NCBI RefSeq assembly: GCF_014212055.1
Contig: NZ_JACJVO010000032.1
Coordinates: 352,641 to 416,640, forward strand
Length of the DNA stretch: 64,000 bases
Direction of reading: 5' to 3'
Source of the DNA: Cohnella zeiphila
GTDB lineage: Bacteria > Bacillota > Bacilli > Paenibacillales > Paenibacillaceae
Shown here: positions 35,051-44,088 of the stretch, piece after piece
Layout: the number at the start of each line of letters is the position of its first letter
Position numbering within the stretch: position 1 is the stretch's first letter
Notes under the pieces: generated by a model
What the model saw: the letters and a program-made list of their open reading frames with translations, nothing else
Database searches by the model: none
Told to the model about the DNA's origin: nothing
Translations under genes and position numbers: made by a program

Positions 35051-35844
35051 AAAGCTTTCGGGCTTGGGTAGATGCGATGCAGTTCCTGACGCGACTGCCG
35101 ATGCCGTCCGTTCCGCGTTCGGAGGAAGGAATGGACGCGGATTTTCGGCGGAGCTCGGTCTGTTTTCCGCTCGCGGGGCTTGTCATCGGTTTGCTCTTGG
35201 CTGCGCTCGCCGTGCTGCTTCGAAACGTATTGCCGCCGTGGGTGGCCGCGGTGCTGGCGACCGCTTTCTGGATCGGCCTCACCGGCGGGCTGCACATGGA
35301 CGGGCTGATGGACACGGCGGACGGCCTGCTCAGTCACCGCTCCCGCGAGCGGATGCTGGAGATTATGAAGGACAGCCGCGTCGGCGCGATGGGCGTTATG
35401 GCCGGCGCGCTGGCCGTGCTGCTGCGGGCTTCGCTGCTCGCGAGCCTGCTGGCCGCCGCCGGACCCGGCTTCCTGGCGGCGGCTCTGATCGCAACGCCCG
35501 TGTGGAGCCGGGCGTTCCTGACGACGGCGATCGCGGGCTGGCCGTATGCCCGCGCGCAAGATGCCGGAACGGGCGGCCTCGGCGGCCTGTTCCGCTCGGT
35601 CTCCGCGAGGCACGCCGCCTGGGCGGCCGGCCTCGCGGCCATCGCGACGGCGGCGGTTGCCTTCGCCGCCGGAAGCCCGGCGATCGCGGCCGCGCCGCCG
35701 ATCGCTTACGGCCTCGGCGCGCCGCTGGCGGCCGCCGCCAGCCGCAAGCTGGGCGGGCTGACGGGCGACGTGTACGGCGCGCTGAACGAGTGCATCGAGC
35801 TGGCGCTGCTGCTCGGCGCCGTCACTTTCGTCTATAACGCATGA
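35047..35844 (+). CDS. cobS: Adenosylcobinamide-GDP ribazoletransferase
   Basis: CobS (cobalamin synthase) attaches the nucleotide loop. It is a 265-residue membrane protein starting at GTG 35047, which overlaps the cbiB stop. Landmarks are MQFLTRLPMP, the acidic metal site GLHMDGLMDTADGLLSHRSR (about 83-102), KDSRVGAMGVMAGALAVLL, and LGGLTGDVYGALNECIE near the C-terminus. The second half is unusually Ala-rich. Confidence 0.94.
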   Translation: MKSFRAWVDAMQFLTRLPMPSVPRSEEGMDADFRRSSVCFPLAGLVIGLLLAALAVLLRNVLPPWVAAVLATAFWIGLTGGLHMDGLMDTADGLLSHRSRERMLEIMKDSRVGAMGVMAGALAVLLRASLLASLLAAAGPGFLAAALIATPVWSRAFLTTAIAGWPYARAQDAGTGGLGGLFRSVSARHAAWAAGLAAIATAAVAFAAGSPAIAAAPPIAYGLGAPLAAAASRKLGGLTGDVYGALNECIELALLLGAVTFVYNA

Positions 35845-35863
35845 CCCGAGGAGGTTGACCGGT

Positions 35864-37060
35864 ATGCTGGAGAAGTACGGACACGGCGGGGACTGGATCA
35901 CCGCCGAGGAGCGGTTCGGCCGCCCGCCGGAAGGGTGGCTCGACTACAGCGCCAATATGAACCCGTTCGGACCGCCGGCATCGGTGGAACGCGTTTTCCG
36001 CGACCATTGGCGGGACATCGCGCGCTATCCCGACCCGGCGGTGCGCGCTTTGCGCGCCAAGCTGGCCCGGACGTACCGGATTCCGGCCGACGCCATTCTG
36101 GTCGGCAACGGGGCGGCCGAGCTGATCGATCTGGCCGTTCGCGGCCTGAAGCCGCGCTCGGCGCTGCTCGCGCAGCCGTCGTTCAAGGAGTACGGAGACG
36201 CGCTGAGCAAAGCGGGCGTTCCGATCCGGGAATGGCGGCTGGACGCGGAACGGGATTTTTCCGCCGAGCTGGGGAACGTCGGGCCGAACCGATATGACCG
36301 GAGACGCGCAGCCCAGGCCGAGAGTCTCGCCGATGCGCCAAACCTACCGGCCGACGGCCTTGCCGCCGAGGCCGCATCCGCCGCGATCCGCGACCTGAGC
36401 GAAGGGGATGTCGTCTTCCTCGGGCACCCGAACAACCCGACCGGCCGGCTCGTGCCCGACGAGACGATTCGCCGGCTGCGGGAAGGCCCGGCAGATTTGC
36501 TGCTGGACGAGGCGTTCATGGACTTCGTGGAAGACGAAGAGGAACGCTCGCTGATTCGCGAGGCGGCGGAATCGGAGCGGCTCGTCGTGTTCCGCTCGAT
36601 GACGAAGTTTTACGCCATTCCCGGCATTCGGCTCGGCTTCCTGGTCGCTCATCCGCGAACGGTCGCGGAACTTACGGAATTGCAGCCGCCGTGGAGTGTC
36701 AACTTTCTCGCCCAGCGAATCGGCGAAGCGGTGCTGGACGAGACCGGGTACGCGGAGCGGACGCGCGCTTGGCTGCGGGAGGAGAAGCCGTGGCTCGCGG
36801 ATCGGCTGAGCGCTCTCGGCATCCGGGTATGTCCCGGCGAGGTCAACTACCTGCTGGGCGAGCTGCCGGAAGAAGCGGGACTGACCGTCCTGGAGCTGCA
36901 GGACCGGCTGGGGCGCCGGGGGATCCTCGTTCGCGACGCTTCGCTGTTCCCGGGCCTGACCGAGCGGCATTTCCGCATGGCGGTCCGGCTGCGGGAGGAG
37001 AACGGCCGGTTCCTGCGGGAGCTGGAACAGGCGCTGAACGAAGGAGGCGGCCGCCGATGA
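35864..37060 (+). CDS. cobD: L-threonine-O-3-phosphate decarboxylase (aminotransferase class I fold)
   Basis: The enzyme supplies aminopropanol phosphate for CbiB. It is a PLP protein related to histidinol-phosphate aminotransferase. DYSANMNPFGPP near the N-terminus, VGNGAAELIDL, GHPNNPTGRL and FRSMTKFYAIPGIRLGF with the PLP lysine are diagnostic. At 398 residues it is longer than the usual 360, owing largely to an Ala-rich insertion of about 35 residues before the GHPNNPTG segment. The ATG at 35864 has GAGGAGG 9 bases upstream; a TTG at 35855 abuts it. Neighbouring cob genes support CobD over HisC. Confidence 0.88.
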   Translation: MLEKYGHGGDWITAEERFGRPPEGWLDYSANMNPFGPPASVERVFRDHWRDIARYPDPAVRALRAKLARTYRIPADAILVGNGAAELIDLAVRGLKPRSALLAQPSFKEYGDALSKAGVPIREWRLDAERDFSAELGNVGPNRYDRRRAAQAESLADAPNLPADGLAAEAASAAIRDLSEGDVVFLGHPNNPTGRLVPDETIRRLREGPADLLLDEAFMDFVEDEEERSLIREAAESERLVVFRSMTKFYAIPGIRLGFLVAHPRTVAELTELQPPWSVNFLAQRIGEAVLDETGYAERTRAWLREEKPWLADRLSALGIRVCPGEVNYLLGELPEEAGLTVLELQDRLGRRGILVRDASLFPGLTERHFRMAVRLREENGRFLRELEQALNEGGGRR

Positions 37061-38838
37061 CGGCTTCGGACCGGGAACGCGATCGTCCGGCGGCGAGAAC
37101 GCTCATGCTGCAAGGAACCGCGTCGGATGTCGGCAAAAGCGTTCTGACCGCCGCGCTCTGCCGGATTTTCCGGCAGGACGGGTATCGGGTCGCGCCGTTC
37201 AAGTCGCAGAACATGTCCAACAACTCGTACGTGACGCCGGACGGCAAAGAGATCGGGCGCGCCCAAGGGATGCAGGCGGACGCCTGCGGCATTCCGGCGA
37301 CGACCGACATGAACCCGATTCTGCTCAAGCCGACCCGGGAGATGGCGTCGCAGGTCGTCGTGCATGGGAAGCCGTATCGCGATCTCGATGCGCGGACGTA
37401 CCGCGAGAGCTACCTTCCGGTGGCGGAAGGCATCGTCCGGGAGGCGCTCGGCCGGCTGCGCGGCGCCTACGACGTCGTCGTGATCGAAGGGGCGGGAAGC
37501 CCCGCCGAGATCAACCTGAAGAGCCGCGACATCGTCAACATGCGGCTGGCCGGGTGGGCGGACGCGCCGGTCCTTCTGGTGGCCGACATCGATCGCGGCG
37601 GCGTGTTCGCGTCCATCGTCGGCACGCTGGAGCTGCTCGAGCCGCATGAACGCGAGCGGGTTCAAGGCATCGTCATCAACAAATTCCGCGGAGACGTCTC
37701 GCTTCTGAAGCCGGGGCTGGACTGGCTGGAGGAGCGAATCGGCAAGCCGGTGCTCGGCGTCGTTCCCTACCTGCCGAACCTTGGCTTGGAGGACGAGGAC
37801 TCGGCCTCGCTGGACGGCCGGTCCGAGACCGCCTCCGCAGCGAGTCGGCCGCTGGATATCGCCGTGCCGCGCTACCCTCGCATCTCCAACTTCACCGACA
37901 TCGACGCGCTGTCGGCCGAGCCGGACGTCCGGGTCCGGTTCGTGACGTCGCCCGAAGAGTGGGGAAGCCCCGACGCGGTCGTCCTCCCCGGCAGCAAGAA
38001 CACCGCCGAAGATCTCGCCTTCCTGCGCCAAATCGGGCTGGAAGCGAAGCTGCTCGCCTTCGCGGAAAGGGGAGGCCGGGTGGCCGGCATTTGCGGCGGG
38101 TACCAGATGATGGGACAGCGTCTGCTCGACCCGGACGGCGTGGAGTCCGAACGGCCGCTTACGCCGGGACTCGGCTTGCTGCCGCTGTCCACCCGCTTCG
38201 AGCGGGAGAAGCGCACGGTGCGCATCGTCGGAACGACCGCCGGTTGGCCGGGCTCCGGCTTCGGAGCGGAGGCTGGGCGCGGCGCACGAGACCATGAAGG
38301 CTCCGCGGCCAGCCTCATCGGATCCGGCTACCGTCCCGATACCGGGCGCGAAGAGTCGTGCGACGGCCCGACGGACGCACCGGGAGCAGCCGGCGGCATC
38401 CGTGCCGACACCGGACTCGATGCCCGCGCTCATGGCGGCCCCGAAGAACGTGCTGGCAACACCCCCGCCTTCCCCGTCGCCGGGTACGAGATTCATATGG
38501 GCGTTACGGAAAGCGAAGACCCGGGCCTTCGGCCGCTCCTTCAGCTGCGGAATGCGGACGGAACGGGCGAGGCTCGCGAGGACGGCGCCGTTTCGGCGGA
38601 CGGACGGTTATGGGGCACGTATGTGCACGGTATTTTCGACAATGACGGGTTTCGGCGCTTCTGGTTGAACGAGCTTCGCCGGGACAAGGGCCTTCCGCCG
38701 GCAGCGACGGAGGCCGCATACGCCGAGAGCCGAGAGCGGGCGTTCGACCGGCTGGCCGATCACGTCCGCAAGCACTTGGATATGGAGCGTATTTATCACA
38801 TCGTTCAAGGAGGGCAAGAGCATGGCGGCGCCGAGTAA
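37057..38838 (+). CDS. cobQ: Cobyric acid synthase (glutamine-dependent amidase) with an extra internal segment
   Basis: CobQ/CbiP amidates four side chains of adenosylcobyrinic acid a,c-diamide. The N-terminal ATP domain shows LQGTASDVGKS (18-28), KSQNMSNNSYVT and DIDRGGVFAS. The amidotransferase domain has the nucleophile Cys346 in GICGGYQMMG, and the C-terminus has YEIHMGVT and GTYVHGIFDNDGF. At 593 residues it is about 80 longer than usual. The excess is a Gly/Ala/Asp-rich stretch at about residues 392-472, between RIVGTTAG and VAGYEIHMG, in the middle of the amidotransferase domain. It starts in an ATGA overlap with cobD. Confidence 0.94.
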   Translation: MTASDRERDRPAARTLMLQGTASDVGKSVLTAALCRIFRQDGYRVAPFKSQNMSNNSYVTPDGKEIGRAQGMQADACGIPATTDMNPILLKPTREMASQVVVHGKPYRDLDARTYRESYLPVAEGIVREALGRLRGAYDVVVIEGAGSPAEINLKSRDIVNMRLAGWADAPVLLVADIDRGGVFASIVGTLELLEPHERERVQGIVINKFRGDVSLLKPGLDWLEERIGKPVLGVVPYLPNLGLEDEDSASLDGRSETASAASRPLDIAVPRYPRISNFTDIDALSAEPDVRVRFVTSPEEWGSPDAVVLPGSKNTAEDLAFLRQIGLEAKLLAFAERGGRVAGICGGYQMMGQRLLDPDGVESERPLTPGLGLLPLSTRFEREKRTVRIVGTTAGWPGSGFGAEAGRGARDHEGSAASLIGSGYRPDTGREESCDGPTDAPGAAGGIRADTGLDARAHGGPEERAGNTPAFPVAGYEIHMGVTESEDPGLRPLLQLRNADGTGEAREDGAVSADGRLWGTYVHGIFDNDGFRRFWLNELRRDKGLPPAATEAAYAESRERAFDRLADHVRKHLDMERIYHIVQGGQEHGGAE

Positions 38839-39370
38839 GGAACGAGGATTGGTGCTCGTTTATACGGGAGACGGCAAAGGCAAGACGACGGCGGCGGTCG
38901 GCCTGGCGATTCGGGCCGCGGGCCGCGGCAAGCGGGTGCTGATCGTGCAGTTTATCAAGTCTCCTCAGCGGACGTACGGAGAGAAGCTCGTTTTGGCCAA
39001 ATTGGGCATCGGGATCGTGCAGACGGGCGTCGGGTTCACCTGGACGAAAACGCCGGAAGAGCATCGTGCCGCGTTAAGCGAAGCCTGGCGTTACGCCAGG
39101 GAGAAAATCCTGTCCGCCTCCGCCGATCTGATCGTTCTGGACGAAATCAACAACGCGCTCGCGATCGATCGTTTTCCGGTGGACGACGTGCTGCCGCTTG
39201 CGGACGTGTTGGAGACCATCCGCAATCGCCCGCAGGGAATGCATCTGGTGCTGACGGGACGCGGCGCGCACCCGGACGTCGTCGCCGCAGCCGATCTGGT
39301 CACGGAGATGAAGCCGATCAAGCACTATTACGACGAGGGCGTTCCGGCCGTTATGGGCATCGAAATGTGA
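38822..39370 (+). CDS. cobO: Cob(I)yrinic acid a,c-diamide adenosyltransferase
   Basis: The 182-residue CobA/CobO/BtuR-type enzyme adds the adenosyl group to Co(I) corrinoids. It has the modified P-loop VYTGDGKGKTTAAVGL (14-29), VQFIKSPQRTYGE, and LIVLDEINNAL. The start lies 17 bases inside the end of cobQ. It is the last cob gene; a terminator follows at 39461. The operon thus covers adenosylation, amidation, lower-ligand activation and assembly, but not ring synthesis. Confidence 0.94.
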   Translation: MAAPSKERGLVLVYTGDGKGKTTAAVGLAIRAAGRGKRVLIVQFIKSPQRTYGEKLVLAKLGIGIVQTGVGFTWTKTPEEHRAALSEAWRYAREKILSASADLIVLDEINNALAIDRFPVDDVLPLADVLETIRNRPQGMHLVLTGRGAHPDVVAAADLVTEMKPIKHYYDEGVPAVMGIEM

Positions 39371-39460
39371 GAGATTCGGAGAGTCGAAAAAATTTTTTCC
39401 GCGCCCCCTCAACAAAATGCTCCGAAATGTCTCTATAATCCTCTTTGCCCACTCTCTTAG

Positions 39461-39486
39461 ACCCTCCCTCCGGAGGGTTTTATTTT
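39461..39486 (+). terminator. Terminator of the cob operon
   Basis: ACCCTCC (39461-39467) pairs with GGAGGGT (39472-39478) around 4 bases, followed by a T-rich tract. It stands 90 bases after cobO. Confidence 0.8.
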
Positions 39487-39637
39487 GTGGGAAAAGCTTA
39501 TAACCACGCGAAAAATTGGGCTTTTCCACGATAAAAAAAATGATCTTCAAACCGAAACATTACGTATCCTTCCCGCGTTTTACATGCATCACGATTCGCC
39601 GATCGCTCCCGGCGGGAGGCGAAAGGGAGGAGATGCC

Positions 39638-42600
39638 ATGAAAGGATTGCGCAAGGTGCTGATCGCCGTCCTGCTGCTCGCGCTTTGTCTGCCGGCTGTC
39701 GCAGCGAGCGCGAGCGCGGATTCGATGACGACGCAGCAGAAGTTCGATTTCCTGAGGGACAAAGGGATCTTCACGGGTTACGGCGACGGAAGCGCCGGAC
39801 TGAACGATCCGATGACGCGCGAGCAATTCGCCGCCATCCTGTTCCGCTTGTGGTCGCTCAAGGAAGAGAATCCGGCGAAAGCCACTTATTCCGACGTGCT
39901 CAAATCCAGATGGTCGTACACGAACATCGAGGCCGTTACAAAGGCGGGCCTCATGCAAGGAACCGGCAACGGGAAATTTTCGCCGCTCTCCACGGTAACG
40001 GTTGAGCAGCTCGCGACCGTGCTCGTGAGGGCCTATGGGTATGAGGGCGTCGGTTCGACCCAGGTGACCGGCAAAACGTCGCTCTGGGCCCGGGGCGCGG
40101 TCAGCATCGCGCTCGATCACCAGTTCATCCCGACGCTGCCGAACTATACGGTGCAGGCTTCGCGGGGCTTGCTGGTGGAGGCGGCCTATACCGCTTACCA
40201 ACAGATGAACGGCGGTCTGCTGTCGGTGAATACCGTGCAGCCGCTGAATAACACGACGCTGCTCGTTACGCTGAATCAGGCGGTGTCCAAAGCCGACACC
40301 TCGCATTTCTCGCTGAAGAACGAGCAGGGCGGAACGATCTCGATCCTGCAGGCGACGCTGTCCACGGACGGCAAGAGCATCACGCTCACGACCGGCTACG
40401 AGACGCCGGGCATCATCCATACGCTCTACATCGACGGAGACGGCTGGCGCTACACGGCCATCTCGAACCCGACTCCTCCGGTCACGCCGCCAAGCGTGAC
40501 AAGGCCGTATATTACGTCTTTGACCAACAGCGCGAACGGGACGCTGCAGATTACGTTCCAGGAGCCGGTCACTTACGCGTCCGCGACCGATCCGAGCCAC
40601 TATCAGATCACGGCCGGCACCCTCGATCTGAAGACGTTCTCGCTGTCCGCCGACGGCAAGACCGTCACGATCGGCACCGCCGGCCAGAAGCAAGGGGTTA
40701 CCTACCAGATGACCGTATGGGGCGTCGCGGATTTGGCGGGCAACGTCATGAACACGCAGACGAACCTGTCGTTCACCGGAATCGCGGACCGAACGAAGCC
40801 GACCGTCAAGTCGGTCGACAATCTGGGCAATTCTTCGCTGAAGATCGTTTTCAGCGAGAGGGTCGATTCCCAAGACGCGACGAACGCGAAAAACTATCGG
40901 TTGACGGGCAACTTGAAAGTCAGACGGGCGACGCTCGACACCGACGGTTCGACGGTTCTTCTCTACACGAGCCAGCAGAAGGACGGCCAGTCGTATACGC
41001 TCACCATCCGCGATATCGCCGACCTGGCCGGCAACGTGATGAACTCGCGGGACTTCACGTTCACCGGATTCACCGATGATACGAAGCCGACGGTTTTGTC
41101 CGTCGAGGCCGAGGACAATTCGACGCTTCAAGTGAAGTTCAGCGAGAAAGTGAATCCGAGCGAAGCGACGAGCCTCGCCAACTATTCGATCGACCACGGG
41201 CTGCAGGCGACGTTCGCCTCGCTGAACGATGCGGGAGATACCGTGACGCTGACGACGACGTCGCAGCAGGACGGCGTGCTCTATCGGCTCAGCATCGGAG
41301 GCATCTCCGACCTGGCGGGCAACGAGATGGATTACCGGGACGATCTTTATTTCGGAGGCATCGTGGACCGGATCCCGCCGTACGCGGTCTCCGTCCGGCC
41401 GGGCGTCAAGCAAGTCGTTCTTACTTTCAGCGAACGGCTGAACGCCGCTTCGGCGTCCAACGTCCGGAACTATTCGATCGACGGAGGGCTTGGCGCTCCC
41501 CAGAGCGCCGTGTATGACGACGCTCGCCGCACGGTGACGCTGACGACCGCCTCCCAGACCGCAGGCCGGATCTACACGCTGACGCTGGGGCAGGTGACGG
41601 ATCTGAGCGGCCTTGCCGTCGATGAAGACCACAATGAGCTGTCGTTCGTCGGCGTCGATTCCGAGTACGGCGGTACGGTTCTGCTGCAGGAATTGAACGC
41701 GCTGAACCGGAACACGGTCCAGGTTACGTTCAGCCGCGGGGTGACCGATGCGGACGTCGGCTCGGCGCAGCTGGCCATTCTTGCGGGAGACGGGTCGGAG
41801 CAGTCGAGCGGCTGGGACGCATACGTGTCCCGCAAGAGCGGAACGGATTCCGTCCTCACGGTTCAGTTCCGTACCGACAAGGAGCCGAACCCGAACTTGT
41901 TCGAGGCCGGGAAGGTGTATATCGGCCGCGTCACGGGCGTGGACGGACTGAATACGGACGACGGCGCGAACGTGAAGAAATTCGCGGGTACGCCCGCCGA
42001 GAACGCGGATCCCGTCGCGACGCAAGCGGTCTCCGTCAACAACACCGCCGTCAAGGTGACGTTCAGCGAGCCGGTCCGCAACGTCGCGGCTTCGCAGTTC
42101 CGCCTGCTGCGGGAAGACGGCTCCGCTATCGGAATCTCTTCCGTCAGCGTCAGCGATCCGAACCTCGTCGTGACCGAAGCGACCCTTTATCTGGACGATG
42201 AGATGCAAGCAGGCCGGACGTACCGGCTGCAGTTCAAAAGCGGAATCACCGACGCCGCCGGCTGGAACGCCATCCGGACGAAGGATGGCAGCGAGCCTTA
42301 CCAGGTCGTGTTCACGGGATCGTCCTCGGCCAATCAGGCGCCGCAGGTTACCCAAGCTTCCGCGCTGGACCGGTATACGCTGGCGGTTCAATTCAGCGAG
42401 CCGGTGCAGATCGGGAACGGCAAAGGCTTCTCGCTCGAAGACGTAACGGATCAGGACGACATCGGCATTCGTCCCGACCAGGACTCCGTCTACGTCATGT
42501 CGGGCGACCGGACCAAGCTGACGATCTATCTCGATTCGACGAAGGGGCAGCGGTTGAAGTCGAACGATCAGTTCCGGCTGACGTACGATCAGAGCCGCGG

Positions 42601-42973
42601 CCAAGTCGCCGACGACCAAGGCGCGAAACTGCCGACGAACGGCGGCGTCTCCTTCTACTCGTCAAACTTGACGGAGGCCGCGCCCGCCATCGCAGGCGTC
42701 ACGGCGAAAGGGACGCAAATCCGCATCGCGTTCAGCGAAGGGATTCGCGGCTACAAGGATCAAACCGACTTCTTCGACATCGAAGTGAACGGCCATGACG
42801 TGCATCCGACCGCAGGCTCGCTTCAAGGCCAGACCATCGTGCTGACCGTCCCGGCACTGACCGCGGGCCAGATCGGCGACCTGCAGCTCAGCTCCGCCGG
42901 AGCGAACGCGATCAAGGATTACAACAATCTGCCGCCCGACGAGGATCAAGTCGCGACGTTCGGCGTTCAGTAA
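39638..42973 (+). CDS. SLH-domain surface protein with multiple Ig-like repeats
   Basis: The 1111-residue protein starts at an ATG after AAAGGGAGG. It has a signal peptide (MKGLRKVLIAVLLLALCL, cleavage near ASASA). Three S-layer homology repeats follow at about 30-195 (FLRDKGIFTGYGDGSAGLND, IEAVTKAGLMQGTGNGKFSP), which anchor proteins to pyruvylated cell-wall polymers. The remainder is a chain of SbsA-type Ig-like modules of about 95-115 residues. Their ends recur as YxLTIxxIADLAGN and openings as NSSLKIVFSERVDSQDATN. Repeat units are clearest at about 300-680. It is likely an S-layer or surface adhesin. It is monocistronic, with terminators on both sides. Confidence 0.88.
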   Translation: MKGLRKVLIAVLLLALCLPAVAASASADSMTTQQKFDFLRDKGIFTGYGDGSAGLNDPMTREQFAAILFRLWSLKEENPAKATYSDVLKSRWSYTNIEAVTKAGLMQGTGNGKFSPLSTVTVEQLATVLVRAYGYEGVGSTQVTGKTSLWARGAVSIALDHQFIPTLPNYTVQASRGLLVEAAYTAYQQMNGGLLSVNTVQPLNNTTLLVTLNQAVSKADTSHFSLKNEQGGTISILQATLSTDGKSITLTTGYETPGIIHTLYIDGDGWRYTAISNPTPPVTPPSVTRPYITSLTNSANGTLQITFQEPVTYASATDPSHYQITAGTLDLKTFSLSADGKTVTIGTAGQKQGVTYQMTVWGVADLAGNVMNTQTNLSFTGIADRTKPTVKSVDNLGNSSLKIVFSERVDSQDATNAKNYRLTGNLKVRRATLDTDGSTVLLYTSQQKDGQSYTLTIRDIADLAGNVMNSRDFTFTGFTDDTKPTVLSVEAEDNSTLQVKFSEKVNPSEATSLANYSIDHGLQATFASLNDAGDTVTLTTTSQQDGVLYRLSIGGISDLAGNEMDYRDDLYFGGIVDRIPPYAVSVRPGVKQVVLTFSERLNAASASNVRNYSIDGGLGAPQSAVYDDARRTVTLTTASQTAGRIYTLTLGQVTDLSGLAVDEDHNELSFVGVDSEYGGTVLLQELNALNRNTVQVTFSRGVTDADVGSAQLAILAGDGSEQSSGWDAYVSRKSGTDSVLTVQFRTDKEPNPNLFEAGKVYIGRVTGVDGLNTDDGANVKKFAGTPAENADPVATQAVSVNNTAVKVTFSEPVRNVAASQFRLLREDGSAIGISSVSVSDPNLVVTEATLYLDDEMQAGRTYRLQFKSGITDAAGWNAIRTKDGSEPYQVVFTGSSSANQAPQVTQASALDRYTLAVQFSEPVQIGNGKGFSLEDVTDQDDIGIRPDQDSVYVMSGDRTKLTIYLDSTKGQRLKSNDQFRLTYDQSRGQVADDQGAKLPTNGGVSFYSSNLTEAAPAIAGVTAKGTQIRIAFSEGIRGYKDQTDFFDIEVNGHDVHPTAGSLQGQTIVLTVPALTAGQIGDLQLSSAGANAIKDYNNLPPDEDQVATFGVQ

Positions 42974-43033
42974 GCTTCGGCTCAACGGGAGAAAGCGGGA
43001 AACCGCCGTCTCACCCCGCGCCGGGTGTGTAGA

Positions 43034-43079
43034 AGCCTCCGAAACCGCCTGCTTGGGCGGGGACGGGGGCTCTTTTTTT
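43034..43079 (+). terminator. Terminator of the SLH protein gene
   Basis: A long GC-rich stem with outer arms AGCCTCC and GGGGGCT and inner arms CCGCC and GGCGG, followed by TCTTTTTTT. Confidence 0.8.
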
Positions 43080-43090
43080 AGAACCAGCAG

Positions 43091-43265
43091 GAATTTCTCC
43101 CTCTAAATAGAAGTGAAAGCCGCTAGAAGAAAGGATTAAAAGGAAAACCTCCCGTTATTGCATGCCAAACTCCTCAAAAGAAGCCAACGAGCCAGTTTAG
43201 CGGGAGGTTTTCCCTTTGACCCTGCTAATCGATAGGATTTGCAAAAATTAGCGGGAGGTTTTCCC
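43091..43265. repeat. Dispersed structured repeat, copy 2
   Basis: This is the partner of 3665-3838. It carries GGAAAACCTCCCG (43142 on) and two direct copies of GCGGGAGGTTTTCCC (from 43200 and 43250), which can each pair with the first, so two alternative stems are possible. It lies in the 361-base gap between the SLH terminator and the THEP1-like gene; 43266-43320 holds nothing else I can name. Confidence 0.7.
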
Positions 43266-43334
43266 ATAGTTGAGGCGGAGCGGAGTGTTTGATGCCCGCC
43301 ATTTCCTTTCTAGTCGTATCGGGAGAGTGAAGAC

Positions 43335-43862
43335 TTGGATAAATGTTTATTGTTAACCGGAAAACCCCGTGTCGGGAAATCGACGGCAATCAAGCATATG
43401 ATTCAAAAGATTGGCCCTGAGCATTTTGGAGGCTTTTATACGGAAGAAATCCGTAACTCTACGGATCGCATCGGTTTTCAATGCGTGTCCCTTCTCGGCG
43501 GGGCTGCTCGTATTGCAAGCGTTGATAGCGAAAGTTCGCTAAGAGTAGGGAGATACGGGGTAGACATCGACGCCTTCGAAAACATCGCGTTAACCGCTGC
43601 GAGACATTCGCTGGAAACAAAGAAGATTACCGTTATCGACGAGATCGGTTTTATGCAAATGTTATCAGCCTCCTTTGAAAATATGATCCAGGAAGCGATT
43701 TCGAGCGGCCAATATGTGATTTTGGGGACAATTTGCGTTGACAGTCATCCTGGCATCGATAAAATAAAAAATCTTCCCGGTATCAAACTTTATCATCTGA
43801 ACGAGGAAAATCGAGAGTTAACAATAGAAACAGCGGCGAATGATTTACTTAAGCTATTGTAG
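43335..43862 (+). CDS. THEP1-like nucleoside-triphosphatase
   Basis: The 175-residue protein starts at TTG with GGGAGAG 7 bases before it. It has P-loop GKPRVGKST (9-17), GGFYTEEIR and the Walker B segment ITVIDEIGFMQ, the layout of NTPase_1/THEP1 proteins. These hydrolyse NTPs and resemble RecA-type ATPases; the cellular role is unclear. Base composition is clearly more AT-rich than the surrounding cob and SLH genes, suggesting separate origin. Monocistronic by context. Confidence 0.85.
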   Translation: MDKCLLLTGKPRVGKSTAIKHMIQKIGPEHFGGFYTEEIRNSTDRIGFQCVSLLGGAARIASVDSESSLRVGRYGVDIDAFENIALTAARHSLETKKITVIDEIGFMQMLSASFENMIQEAISSGQYVILGTICVDSHPGIDKIKNLPGIKLYHLNEENRELTIETAANDLLKLL

Positions 43863-44088
43863 TTTTAAATTAAAGGCTACTCAGCGAGAAATACTTCGCC
43901 CGATGCTTACAGCAATATCTTCGTGCCGAGCAAACCGGCGTTATTGTTAAGTCCCGCTTAACGCAACGGTAACGCGCATTGCATTGATGATGGCGCCAGA
44001 GCGGCCTATACTTGACACAGATCAAGCGTTTCCCGATCAAAGCGCATGCTGCAGAAAGTTAAAGAGACCCCCCGAGGAGGAATGAACG

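Noticed and set aside
35864..37060. Histidinol-phosphate aminotransferase (hisC)
   Set aside because: The fold is shared, but the gene overlaps cob genes on one side and lies between cobS and cobQ, so CobD is the better reading.
39560..42619. A 1019-codon frame antisense to the SLH protein gene
   Set aside because: The opposite strand encodes a protein with clear signal peptide, SLH and Ig-like repeats. Long antisense frames are expected in GC-rich genes and this one has Arg-rich nonsense composition.
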